From positions 1 through 64,000 of the forward strand of contig JANQPY010000054.1 in the NCBI GenBank assembly GCA_028285245.1: 64,000 nt of DNA, given 5' to 3'. Each line of letters begins with the position of its first letter. The stretch's first letter is position 1. This DNA comes from Gammaproteobacteria bacterium (GTDB lineage Bacteria > Pseudomonadota > Gammaproteobacteria > Steroidobacterales > GCA-2729495). Below are positions 1 to 7,076 of the stretch, piece by piece. Position numbers and translations under genes: made by a program. A model generated the notes under the pieces. The model was not told the origin of the DNA and ran no database searches. It saw only the letters and a program-made list of their open reading frames with translations.

Positions 1-1
1 G

Positions 2-118
2 GTCAACGACACGTCCGTGGTGCCGCTGCCGGCCGCTGCATGGCTCATGCTCTCCGGTCTGATCGGCCTCGTGCCCGTCGCCCGAAAGCGCGCCGCGGCG
101 CAAGCGGCGCGAAACTAA
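2..118 (+). CDS. C-terminal end of an exported protein with a VPLPA-type CTERM sorting tail (5' end outside window)
   Basis: Only the last 38 residues are present. They show the tripartite layout of PEP-CTERM/VPLPA-CTERM tails: the motif VPLPAAAW, then about 16 hydrophobic residues (LMLSGLIGLV...), then a basic cluster (ARKR). In known systems this tail is recognised by an exosortase in the inner membrane, and the protein goes to the envelope or extracellular matrix. The rest of the protein is off the left edge, so its role cannot be judged. A GC-rich hairpin follows the stop codon. No exosortase gene lies in the window. Confidence 0.75.
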   Translation, partial: VNDTSVVPLPAAAWLMLSGLIGLVPVARKRAAAQAARN

Positions 119-131
119 AGGGGGTACGGCC

Positions 132-166
132 CCAGACCGGCTCCATTAAGGGGGAGCCGGTTCTGG
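132..166 (+). terminator. Hairpin after the CTERM gene, probable terminator
   Basis: Arms at 132-144 and 153-166 pair almost completely, with one bulged base, around an 8-nt loop. The hairpin lies 13 bp after the stop codon. There is no run of T after the stem, so it is either a weak intrinsic terminator or an mRNA 3'-end stabiliser. Confidence 0.5.
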
Positions 167-404
167 CAAGTCGTGAACAGTCTTGAGACCGGAAACGGGA
201 ACCGACGTGCCGCGGCGAGGCCTGGGTCATCAGCGTCTGTTGGCTTTGCGACAGCGCTTTCCCGGGCAAAACTGAGACGCGCATGTGCCATGAGGGCCGT
301 TGTGTGCGCTACCGCGGGATCGCTTTACCGCCAAGCATTGGGATTTTGGCGAGTGCAGCGGTTGATGACAAAAACTACCCCGAGAGGTCAGGAAGACTCT
401 ATCC

Positions 405-442
405 CAGCAACGGGTAGCTAGGGGAATCAGGCCCCGTTGCTG
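405..442. repeat. Perfect 10-bp inverted repeat in the leader of the PhoB-like gene
   Basis: CAGCAACGGG (405-414) and CCCGTTGCTG (433-442) are exact reverse complements separated by 18 bp. The right arm ends 21 bp before the chosen ATG and covers the upstream in-frame TTG. It could be an operator or an mRNA hairpin. Nothing else is seen in the 119-463 gap beyond this and the terminator hairpin. Confidence 0.6.
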
Positions 443-463
443 GAGACATCAAGGAATGATCTG

Positions 464-1219
464 ATGGACACAGTACTTATTGCGGAAGACGATAACGCAA
501 CTCGTCACGAGATCTCATTCGCGCTGTCGAATGCAGGTTATGAAACGCTCGAGGCACCGGACGCCATGACAGCGATTGACATGGCAGTCCGCAACCACCC
601 GGCCGCGGCCATTCTCAATTGGCGGCTGCCGGATATGGAGTGCCTTAAGCTGCTGCGCTATTGGCAAGCCGACCAGACGACGGCGACTATGGGCGTGTTG
701 CTGCTTGGCGATGACAAGGATGAGCTGATCCGGATCGCAGGCCTCCAGGCCGGTGCGGATGGCTACGTCGCTAAACCATTCAAGCGCGAGGAGCTCATTG
801 CTCGAATTCAGGCAGTCCTGAGGCGCATCAATGCATCGGGAGCGCGTGAGTCGCGTGACGTACAGAACGTGGACGGATTGCAGCTCGACGCGCACAGCAT
901 GCGAGTAGTCGCGGATGGCCGCCTATTGCATCTTGGCCCGCTTGAGTTTCGGCTGCTGCATCTGTTTATGAGCAATCCCGAGCGGGCATTCAGCCGTCCG
1001 CAGATCGTCGATCGGCTTTGGCGCGACAAGTATCGCGTCGAAGACAGAACCGTGGATGTGCACGTGCGCAGACTACGGCAGTCGCTTCGACGCTCCGGCC
1101 ATGATCGCCTCATTCAAACCGTTCGCGGTATCGGCTACCGGTTCTCCGAACAGCCGTCGCTGGCATCCTTCGCTGAAGAACCGGGATCATTAATCAGCGA
1201 AGCCAAGGCGGTCGTCTAG
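464..1219 (+). CDS. PhoB-like OmpR-family response regulator lacking the phospho-acceptor Asp
   Basis: 251 residues: receiver domain (about 1-120) and a winged-helix DNA-binding domain (about 145-240) ending VRGIGYRF. The C-terminal half, including VEDRTVDVHVRRLR and HDRLIQTVRG, closely resembles PhoB. The acidic pocket (E8-D9-D10) and the conserved Lys (K104 in AKPF) are present. The phospho-acceptor position reads Asn (N52 in LNWRLPDM) where PhoB has LDWMLP, and the switch Thr is Leu (about L81). It may therefore act without phosphorylation or respond to something else. The ATG at 464 is chosen because AAGGA (451-455) sits 8 bp upstream; an in-frame TTG at 437 lies inside a hairpin. No histidine kinase is adjacent. 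Confidence 0.9.
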   Translation: MDTVLIAEDDNATRHEISFALSNAGYETLEAPDAMTAIDMAVRNHPAAAILNWRLPDMECLKLLRYWQADQTTATMGVLLLGDDKDELIRIAGLQAGADGYVAKPFKREELIARIQAVLRRINASGARESRDVQNVDGLQLDAHSMRVVADGRLLHLGPLEFRLLHLFMSNPERAFSRPQIVDRLWRDKYRVEDRTVDVHVRRLRQSLRRSGHDRLIQTVRGIGYRFSEQPSLASFAEEPGSLISEAKAVV

Positions 1220-1342
1220 CGAAGCGGCAACCCAAAGCCGTATGGGCTGAGCAAACGAGATTGCGGCAATACCCGACTCTCGCGCATGAGCCATCGTTGC
1301 GCGGCGCGACCGCTGAAACCTGGGGCCTTGCCCCAAAGCCGT

Positions 1343-2368
1343 CTAGGTCTTTTCAGGCTTCGGGTCGTTCTCGGCCATGTATACGCTGAAGCTCGAGTCA
1401 TTCTGTGTGCCCCAAGTGTCGGCCGGCGGAGCGACAAAATACTGTTCACCCAACTGATCTGACACCTGTTTCAGAAGTTTCTCCGGCATCAGGTCAATGG
1501 TGCCGGGACGCGTCATGAACGTGCGATAAAGCAGATGACCTGGAGCCTGGCCCTGCAGCATCCATGGAAGCCAGGGCCCAATACGCGTCCACACACCGTC
1601 GTAGTTGCAAGTCGTCAAGTCTTCGTTTTGCAGCTCGGAAAGACGCGCGCTGCGGTGGAACATTTCACTTATCCGGTTGACCGGTCCCGCAGATTCTCGT
1701 GGCCATTCCTCTACCGTCATGGCATTCGGGGCCACGATATGCACCTCGAACATACTCATGGCAGTGTTGATCTTCTCCTGCACCCACCATGGCGGCGTAA
1801 ACGGAATTTCCTGCACCTCGCCGTCAAAGTCCATCTTGAACACGGGCGCGATCTCTGCATTGACCGTCATGTTGTGGATGGAGACCACCTCAACTTCTTC
1901 GTTATTGAGGGGATTCTTCCAGGTGTCGATGTACTCGCCCGTGAACGGATCGGTATAGAACGCGCACTCCCGGTTGAACATCCGATAGCTGCCGTCATCT
2001 TGTGGCTCGACTCTGAGCACGCCCATGCCTTCGACGCCGAATAGCTTCTGCAGCGGCTTGTCTTGATCGGTAACCGCGAAAATGTCTCCACCAAACCAGC
2101 CGACCGTCTCCATGGTCGGATCCAGGTCGCCAACCACCTTTATGAAGGCCTTCAGATTCTGGCTGGCATCCCGAAAGTTGATGGTTTGCTTTACTGTTTC
2201 CAACGCAGCTCCGGCAGAAGATGCTCCGCCTGCCGGCTGCCCAGAGGGAGCTTCCTGCGCACACGCAGTAATTGCAGGCAGCGTCGCGGCAACTCCGCCC
2301 GTTGCAAGCATGTTCCGCAGCAAGGTTCGCCGATCTGTAAGAGCTTTTAGCTGGCTGGAATAAATCAT
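1343..2368 (-). CDS. DUF1838 family protein, Tat-exported (paralogue 1)
   Basis: 341 residues. A twin-arginine signal lies near residues 13-36 (DRRTLLRNM, hydrophobic stretch, then CAQEA, which could also act as a lipobox). The body matches the DUF1838 family as I know it, whose function is unknown. Motifs shared with the paralogue at 33023-34033 include WPRES-GPxNRxSE and PWLPWMLxGxxPGH. It is last in a minus-strand operon, 33 bp after the second DUF1838 gene, with AAGGA 7 bp before the ATG. The neighbours are oxidative or hydrolytic enzymes, so a role in uptake or conversion of a hydrophobic substrate is possible, but this is inference. Confidence 0.8.
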   Translation of the reverse strand: MIYSSQLKALTDRRTLLRNMLATGGVAATLPAITACAQEAPSGQPAGGASSAGAALETVKQTINFRDASQNLKAFIKVVGDLDPTMETVGWFGGDIFAVTDQDKPLQKLFGVEGMGVLRVEPQDDGSYRMFNRECAFYTDPFTGEYIDTWKNPLNNEEVEVVSIHNMTVNAEIAPVFKMDFDGEVQEIPFTPPWWVQEKINTAMSMFEVHIVAPNAMTVEEWPRESAGPVNRISEMFHRSARLSELQNEDLTTCNYDGVWTRIGPWLPWMLQGQAPGHLLYRTFMTRPGTIDLMPEKLLKQVSDQLGEQYFVAPPADTWGTQNDSSFSVYMAENDPKPEKT

Positions 2369-2401
2369 TGCAGTTTCCTTAAGTTTTCTCGCGCTTACGC
2401 G

Positions 2402-3271
2402 CTATGAATAAGCATCCGCTGACGGTTTCGCGGTAAGCCGCTCCGGATTTTCTGATCTGGCTCTATCCAAAAAGTCGCTGGGCAACTCATCTATTGAACG
2501 TATCTTCGAACCGCCCGCGTGCCAGATGGTATGCCCCGGACGGTCGCCCATATCCATCCACCGGAACCACGGCTGAATAACCGTTGAGCTGAAAATGGTT
2601 GGCAAGTTGCGCACCCAGGGATCGTTGAACTCGGCGATCGGCACGAACATCGTCTGCCGCTGCTCACGCGGCGGTGGCGTGCCGGGCGGATAGGCAGTGC
2701 GATTGTGCAACCACACGGTGTCGCGCACTGCGTGCCACTCCAACAGCAACGGCTGAGCCGGAATATCATCGAGGCGCCAGCTTGCGCGGATACCATCCGC
2801 GGAATAGTTGAACCCGCGCCCCGGGCCACCGCCCTGCGCCGCCGGCGGCACGCGATTGATCTCGCCGGTATAGGGGTTCTTGAAGTCGTACAGGAAATCC
2901 CCGCTGTCGAGATCCCGGAAAAACGACAGGGTGCCGCCGGTGAGCTCATATGCGCCGCCGGATAGCGGCTGCATCCAGTAGATTTCCAACCCCTCAAAGT
3001 GAAACAGCGGTTTGGGCTCGCCCTCGCCCACCATGCCGTAGATGATGCCGTTGAACCACCAGGGCACCTCTTCTGTATCCAAACTGGCGGTCACCCGCAC
3101 CAAGTTCCGAAGATTCTCTTCGGGATCCGACAAATCGGCGTCGATGCGCGCAGCCGCCGGGCCGATGGGAGGCATTGCCGCCAGCTGCCCAACACCCAGT
3201 CCTGCGAGCCCGCCGAAGGCTAAGAAATTTCGTCTATTGAGCACTGTGCGCTGATCTGCGGAGCGTTTCAC
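2402..3271 (-). CDS. DUF1838 family protein, Tat-exported (paralogue 2, divergent)
   Basis: 289 residues with a twin-arginine signal (NRRNFLAFGG, residues about 13-40, ending PAAA). It is shorter and more divergent than the other two DUF1838 proteins in the window but keeps the C-terminal W-x-RWMDMGDRPGH motif and the SIDELP block. The start is GTG, sharing the four bases GTGA with the stop of the upstream FAD oxidase gene, so translation is probably coupled. A Pro/Gly-rich loop (TAYPPGTPPP) replaces the WPRES region of the other paralogues. Function unknown. Confidence 0.75.
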   Translation of the reverse strand: MKRSADQRTVLNRRNFLAFGGLAGLGVGQLAAMPPIGPAAARIDADLSDPEENLRNLVRVTASLDTEEVPWWFNGIIYGMVGEGEPKPLFHFEGLEIYWMQPLSGGAYELTGGTLSFFRDLDSGDFLYDFKNPYTGEINRVPPAAQGGGPGRGFNYSADGIRASWRLDDIPAQPLLLEWHAVRDTVWLHNRTAYPPGTPPPREQRQTMFVPIAEFNDPWVRNLPTIFSSTVIQPWFRWMDMGDRPGHTIWHAGGSKIRSIDELPSDFLDRARSENPERLTAKPSADAYS

Positions 3272-4848
3272 AAGCCCAGTGCTCCAGGATTCATCAGATT
3301 GTTGGGATCGAGGTTCGCTTTCAGATCACGCAGCACGCGGCTCGCTTCTGCTCCGCGCCCCCGCATATACGGGTAGGCCTTGCCGACCTGCATGTGGGTT
3401 GCGCCCACCTCGCTGAACACATCAATGATCTTGCCTTTCATTTCGTGCACCAGAGCCCGTCCTTCCGGGTTGGCCGGATACTCCGGCAGCATGTCGAGGT
3501 ATTCCTTAGGCAAATACCGCTTATGGAAAGGTGTGCGATCGTCTTCCCAATAGAATACCGGTTCATAGAGCAGTGCCGTGGTCGAAATGCTGGTGAACAT
3601 CGCAGCCTTCTCGACCTTGTGTTGCTCCATGCGCTGTGCGTACTCCGCGTAGACCTTACTCAACTTGTCGTGAAAATCGTGCAGCTTCGATAGCGGCAAG
3701 ATGCCGTGCATAGGCACCCACCGCTGTCCACGGGGACCCAGAATTGGGTACAGCGGAATAAACGGATTGGCGCGCAACACTGTAGGAATCGTATTAGCAA
3801 TCTCTGTACCGTGCGCGCCCACCGCGCTACGGACCTGAGCAAGCTTCGCGTTGACCTCGGCGCGCGTGCTGCCTTCCACAACGAAGTGTGCCGAGTAATC
3901 GAAACCGCTGAGGAAACGCTTGCCTGCCGCCGCCATGCTGAATACGCGCGTCAGGCCGTCGAGGGGATTGGTCGAGCTCTTTAGTACTGCCCAAACCGCC
4001 TGCAACATGTCTTTTGTGCTGGTGCTGCCGAGTTGCCCTTGCTGGAGTTTCGGGTCAAGACCGAAATTGTCGGCTACTACGCCGGTGCGCGCGCCTGCGG
4101 CCATGCCGCTTGCCATAGCCCGATAATCGTTAAAGCCAAACGACGCTGCAGCAAAGTGACTCGGCAACGGAATCAGGCGCAAAGTAATCGCAGCCTTGAT
4201 ACCAAGCGCCCCGGCATCACCGGTGAACAGCCCCGTCAGGTCGGGCCCATACCAGCGGAAGAACGGCGAACCCTGCTCGAGCGCCTGGGAACCCGTCCGC
4301 AACAGCTCGCCATTTGCCAGCACGATATCGAAGCTCAGCGCGGTCTCAGCAGAACACCCGTAGTTGCCGGAACCGAGGCTGACCGAGTTTTGCGACATTG
4401 AACCGCCGACGGTGGCCTTCAGCCCCGAGAACGGACCCCAGAATGCCGTGCGCAGCTTTTTCTTTGCGAGCTGCGCAGTGAGATCGGCCCAGGTGATACC
4501 AGGTTCAACGGTGACATACATGTCCTGTTCATTGATCTCGATGACGCGCTGCATTCGCTCGGTATCGATGGTCAACGAGTTTGGCGTTGTTGGCAGGTAG
4601 GCATCCGTGTATGACGCACCGCCGCCGCGCGCGACCATGGCGAGCCCGGCACCGGCAGCGATGCGGGCGATTGCCTGGATGTCTTCGCGTGAACCAGGAC
4701 GCACGACTGCAGCCGGCTGCTCGATGCTGCGATAGACATCCATCGAATAGAACTCGCGGTCCGCTGGATCGGTGAGCACGTGCTCGGCGCCGATCGCGTC
4801 CGTCAACTCGGCGATGATGTCTTTTGTTGGCTGTAGATTCGCTGACAT
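3268..4848 (-). CDS. FAD-linked oxidase of the VAO/PCMH flavoprotein family
   Basis: 526 residues. The N-terminal FAD-binding PCMH domain (about 45-220) contains the flavin-binding segment RGGGASYTDAYL (74-85) and TVGGSMSQNS. The C-terminal cap domain ends with the family motif LDPNNLMNPG. The nearest characterised relatives by architecture are 4-cresol dehydrogenase, vanillyl-alcohol oxidase and similar flavoenzymes that oxidise phenolic or hydroxy-acid substrates. There is no signal peptide, so it is cytoplasmic. It sits 16 bp after the double hydrolase gene and overlaps the next DUF1838 gene by 4 bp. The exact substrate cannot be read from sequence. Confidence 0.85.
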   Translation of the reverse strand: MSANLQPTKDIIAELTDAIGAEHVLTDPADREFYSMDVYRSIEQPAAVVRPGSREDIQAIARIAAGAGLAMVARGGGASYTDAYLPTTPNSLTIDTERMQRVIEINEQDMYVTVEPGITWADLTAQLAKKKLRTAFWGPFSGLKATVGGSMSQNSVSLGSGNYGCSAETALSFDIVLANGELLRTGSQALEQGSPFFRWYGPDLTGLFTGDAGALGIKAAITLRLIPLPSHFAAASFGFNDYRAMASGMAAGARTGVVADNFGLDPKLQQGQLGSTSTKDMLQAVWAVLKSSTNPLDGLTRVFSMAAAGKRFLSGFDYSAHFVVEGSTRAEVNAKLAQVRSAVGAHGTEIANTIPTVLRANPFIPLYPILGPRGQRWVPMHGILPLSKLHDFHDKLSKVYAEYAQRMEQHKVEKAAMFTSISTTALLYEPVFYWEDDRTPFHKRYLPKEYLDMLPEYPANPEGRALVHEMKGKIIDVFSEVGATHMQVGKAYPYMRGRGAEASRVLRDLKANLDPNNLMNPGALGL

Positions 4849-4864
4849 ATCTGCACCACTTGTT

Positions 4865-6535
4865 TTAATGCTCGGCCACCGCGGACAGCAGCAAAGCGGC
4901 CTGCGCCTCGGGCTCTCTTGGCCAGTTCAGGGGCCTGCCCTTATCGACCAGATCTCCGACCCAAGTGCGGTTTGGCGGAAAACTATCGGCGCAGGCCACC
5001 ATCGTGGGCGCCGACCGCTGACTTAACAGGCCTGAAACGTCGTAATTTAACAGGTCGGTGCCCAGGCGGCGAAATTCGGGCCAGGCCTGTAACCACCCGA
5101 TACATCGCTCTTGCCGCGCCGCCAGCGTGGCACCGTCCTCCCTGAGCTCGGCATGGCGCCAAGCGGCAGACAGGTGCTCACCTTCGGGTTGTGGCGTCAA
5201 ATCGGGCCATGTCGCCGCCACGGCTGCGCGCGCTGTCGGGTCCTCGGGGCAAATCGGGTTGATCAGGCTTAGATCCGCGCCAGCCGGCCATTCCGCCGCC
5301 AATGCCGCCGCCAAACCGGCCGCCTCGCCAAATCCCACCACATGCAACGACGAATCGCGATCGCGGCTTAGCAATTGGTCGAGCGCTTTGATCACCAGCG
5401 GCACCAGAACTTCTGCCCGATAGTCCTCGAGGCGGGTCGCCCGGCTTGTGCCATGCCCCGGGAGGTCTGGAGCCAAAACCCCGGCATATCCTGATAGTGA
5501 TTCAGCGAGAGCGCGGCACGCAAAGCCAGAGGCTCCGATACCGTGTAGCAGTAGATAAGTGGCTGCCCCTTGCGGCCGGAAACCCCACACACCCAGCGCG
5601 CCTGTGGCGTCATTGATGAAGCGGAGTTCGGCCTGATCGGCTGAGTCACACTCACGCGCTGCATCGACCGGCAAGGCATCGGCCACATAGTGCGGCAGGC
5701 CTTTGGCAGCATCGGTGAACAGCGAGCTCACATGTTCTAGGACCGCGTTGGGGTCTTTGCCAATGTAACGCTGCGCATTCGGCGGAAACGCGGTCAAACG
5801 CTCTGGATGATGAGCAATCGGGTCTAATTGAAAGTTAACGATGGCGAGCGGTGCCGCCACTTGGCCGATCAACTCCTGTGTCGGATAGTTAAACGCTGCA
5901 CGATAACCGGCGGCGCCGGCAGACCGCGTTTCAAGCAGCGCCTGGACAGCCGGTTGCAGCTCTGCCGGCGGCGGCATAGCCAAGCCCAGATGCGCGGACG
6001 GACTATCGTCGTACCAGGGAAAGTAACGCAGCTGATCGCGAATGCGCCGCCAGGCCCAGGTCATGTGGGCGCCGTCCTCGCTCAACTCGGGCGACTCCGT
6101 GTAGCGCGCCAGGAATTCCTTGCGCTCAGCAGCCGTTAGCACCACCAGACCATTGAGCGCGGCGAGCTGACAGCGGCCGGGATAGCGGCGAGCAAACTCC
6201 AGAGCAATCATTGCACCCGTGTGGACACCGTATACAAGTGTCCGCTCTATCCCCAGCAGATCAAGCAAAGTAGCGAGCGCGGAAGCGTAATCGGACAGGG
6301 TCGGATTTGCGATCGGCAAAGCAGAGGAGAGCCCAAAACCCGGTGTATCCGGGCAGATCACCGTGAACTGGTCAGCCAGCGCGAGCATCTCGGTGGCAAA
6401 CTCGGCTGACGAACTGGGGCTTTGGTGCAGCAATACACAGGGCGGTCCGCTGCCGGCGCAGCGAAAATGTACGCGCCTGTCACCAAGCGAGACGCAGTGC
6501 CGCAGGATGCGCGGCGATTCAGCCTCTAAAAACAT
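4865..6535 (-). CDS. Tandem alpha/beta-hydrolase fusion with both nucleophile serines replaced
   Basis: 556 residues made of two alpha/beta-hydrolase domains, about 10-285 and 312-550. Domain 1 has the oxyanion-region motif LLHQSP and a nucleophile elbow reading GVHTG (H105 at the Ser position). Domain 2 has LLLHGIGASG and an elbow reading GFGEA (G403 at the Ser position). Neither domain therefore has a canonical Ser nucleophile. G-x-HTG elbows occur, as I recall, in some hydrolase subfamilies, so domain 1 may have an altered chemistry while domain 2 looks degenerate or structural. There is no signal peptide. It lies between the LEH-like gene (79 bp upstream) and the FAD oxidase (16 bp downstream). 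Confidence 0.85.
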   Translation of the reverse strand: MFLEAESPRILRHCVSLGDRRVHFRCAGSGPPCVLLHQSPSSSAEFATEMLALADQFTVICPDTPGFGLSSALPIANPTLSDYASALATLLDLLGIERTLVYGVHTGAMIALEFARRYPGRCQLAALNGLVVLTAAERKEFLARYTESPELSEDGAHMTWAWRRIRDQLRYFPWYDDSPSAHLGLAMPPPAELQPAVQALLETRSAGAAGYRAAFNYPTQELIGQVAAPLAIVNFQLDPIAHHPERLTAFPPNAQRYIGKDPNAVLEHVSSLFTDAAKGLPHYVADALPVDAARECDSADQAELRFINDATGALGVWGFRPQGAATYLLLHGIGASGFACRALAESLSGYAGVLAPDLPGHGTSRATRLEDYRAEVLVPLVIKALDQLLSRDRDSSLHVVGFGEAAGLAAALAAEWPAGADLSLINPICPEDPTARAAVAATWPDLTPQPEGEHLSAAWRHAELREDGATLAARQERCIGWLQAWPEFRRLGTDLLNYDVSGLLSQRSAPTMVACADSFPPNRTWVGDLVDKGRPLNWPREPEAQAALLLSAVAEH

Positions 6536-6614
6536 GAGAGCCAGAACGACAGCGCCTGGCGCCTGCTTTGCAATGAGACATCAGGACCGTGCCTGAGGCT
6601 ACTTGCGCCTTTAG

Positions 6615-7013
6615 TTAACCGACGATCTGCTTCGCCCCGGGCATCGGCCAGTCTTTCCAGACCTTTATCTTGTTGTCCTCGATCAGAAAGTGCCCAGCCA
6701 CGTGGAACTGCATGCTGGGCGCCTTGCTGCCTTCGGGAGCATTGAAGTAGTCAATCCGCTCGTTCAACACCAGCGGGCCGACGACGTGCGAGCGAATTAT
6801 CTCCCACTTGATCGTCTCCATCCGGGTCATAAAGGCACCCATTTGTTCGACGAACTGATCAAAGCTGGTGATCAGAGGCTGGCCCGGCGCAATCTGGTAG
6901 GTAAGATCCGCGGCCAGGTACTTGGACAAGCCAGCAGCATCTTTAAGCGACCAGTCCCGACAGAAATCATTGACGATCTTTTCGTTGGCTGTTTCTACTT
7001 CACTAAAATCCAT
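6615..7013 (-). CDS. Limonene-1,2-epoxide hydrolase / SnoaL-like protein
   Basis: 132 residues, the usual length of this cone-shaped alpha+beta-barrel family. The limonene-epoxide-hydrolase Arg and Asp residues appear to be kept: R86 and D88 in ERIDYF and D121 in WKDW. Y39 (LTYQI) matches the catalytic Tyr, but the usual following Asn is Ile, so one water-positioning residue seems lost. It could open an epoxide or only bind a cyclic ligand. It is the promoter-proximal gene of the five-gene run extending to 1343, which suggests that an epoxide or enol intermediate is handled before the hydrolase and the FAD oxidase. Confidence 0.75.
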   Translation of the reverse strand: MDFSEVETANEKIVNDFCRDWSLKDAAGLSKYLAADLTYQIAPGQPLITSFDQFVEQMGAFMTRMETIKWEIIRSHVVGPLVLNERIDYFNAPEGSKAPSMQFHVAGHFLIEDNKIKVWKDWPMPGAKQIVG

Positions 7014-7076
7014 TACACGCGTTCCTTGAACTTAGTGTGCGGGGGTAATTGAGTGCCGGCCGGCAAGGTTGGTGCG

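Noticed and set aside
437..463. Upstream TTG start for the PhoB-like regulator
   Set aside because: The TTG lies within a hairpin arm and has no ribosome-binding site, while AAGGA precedes the ATG at 464.
1321..1335. Short GC hairpin in the convergent gap after the PhoB-like gene as a terminator
   Set aside because: The stem is only 6 bp and there is no T-run on either strand.
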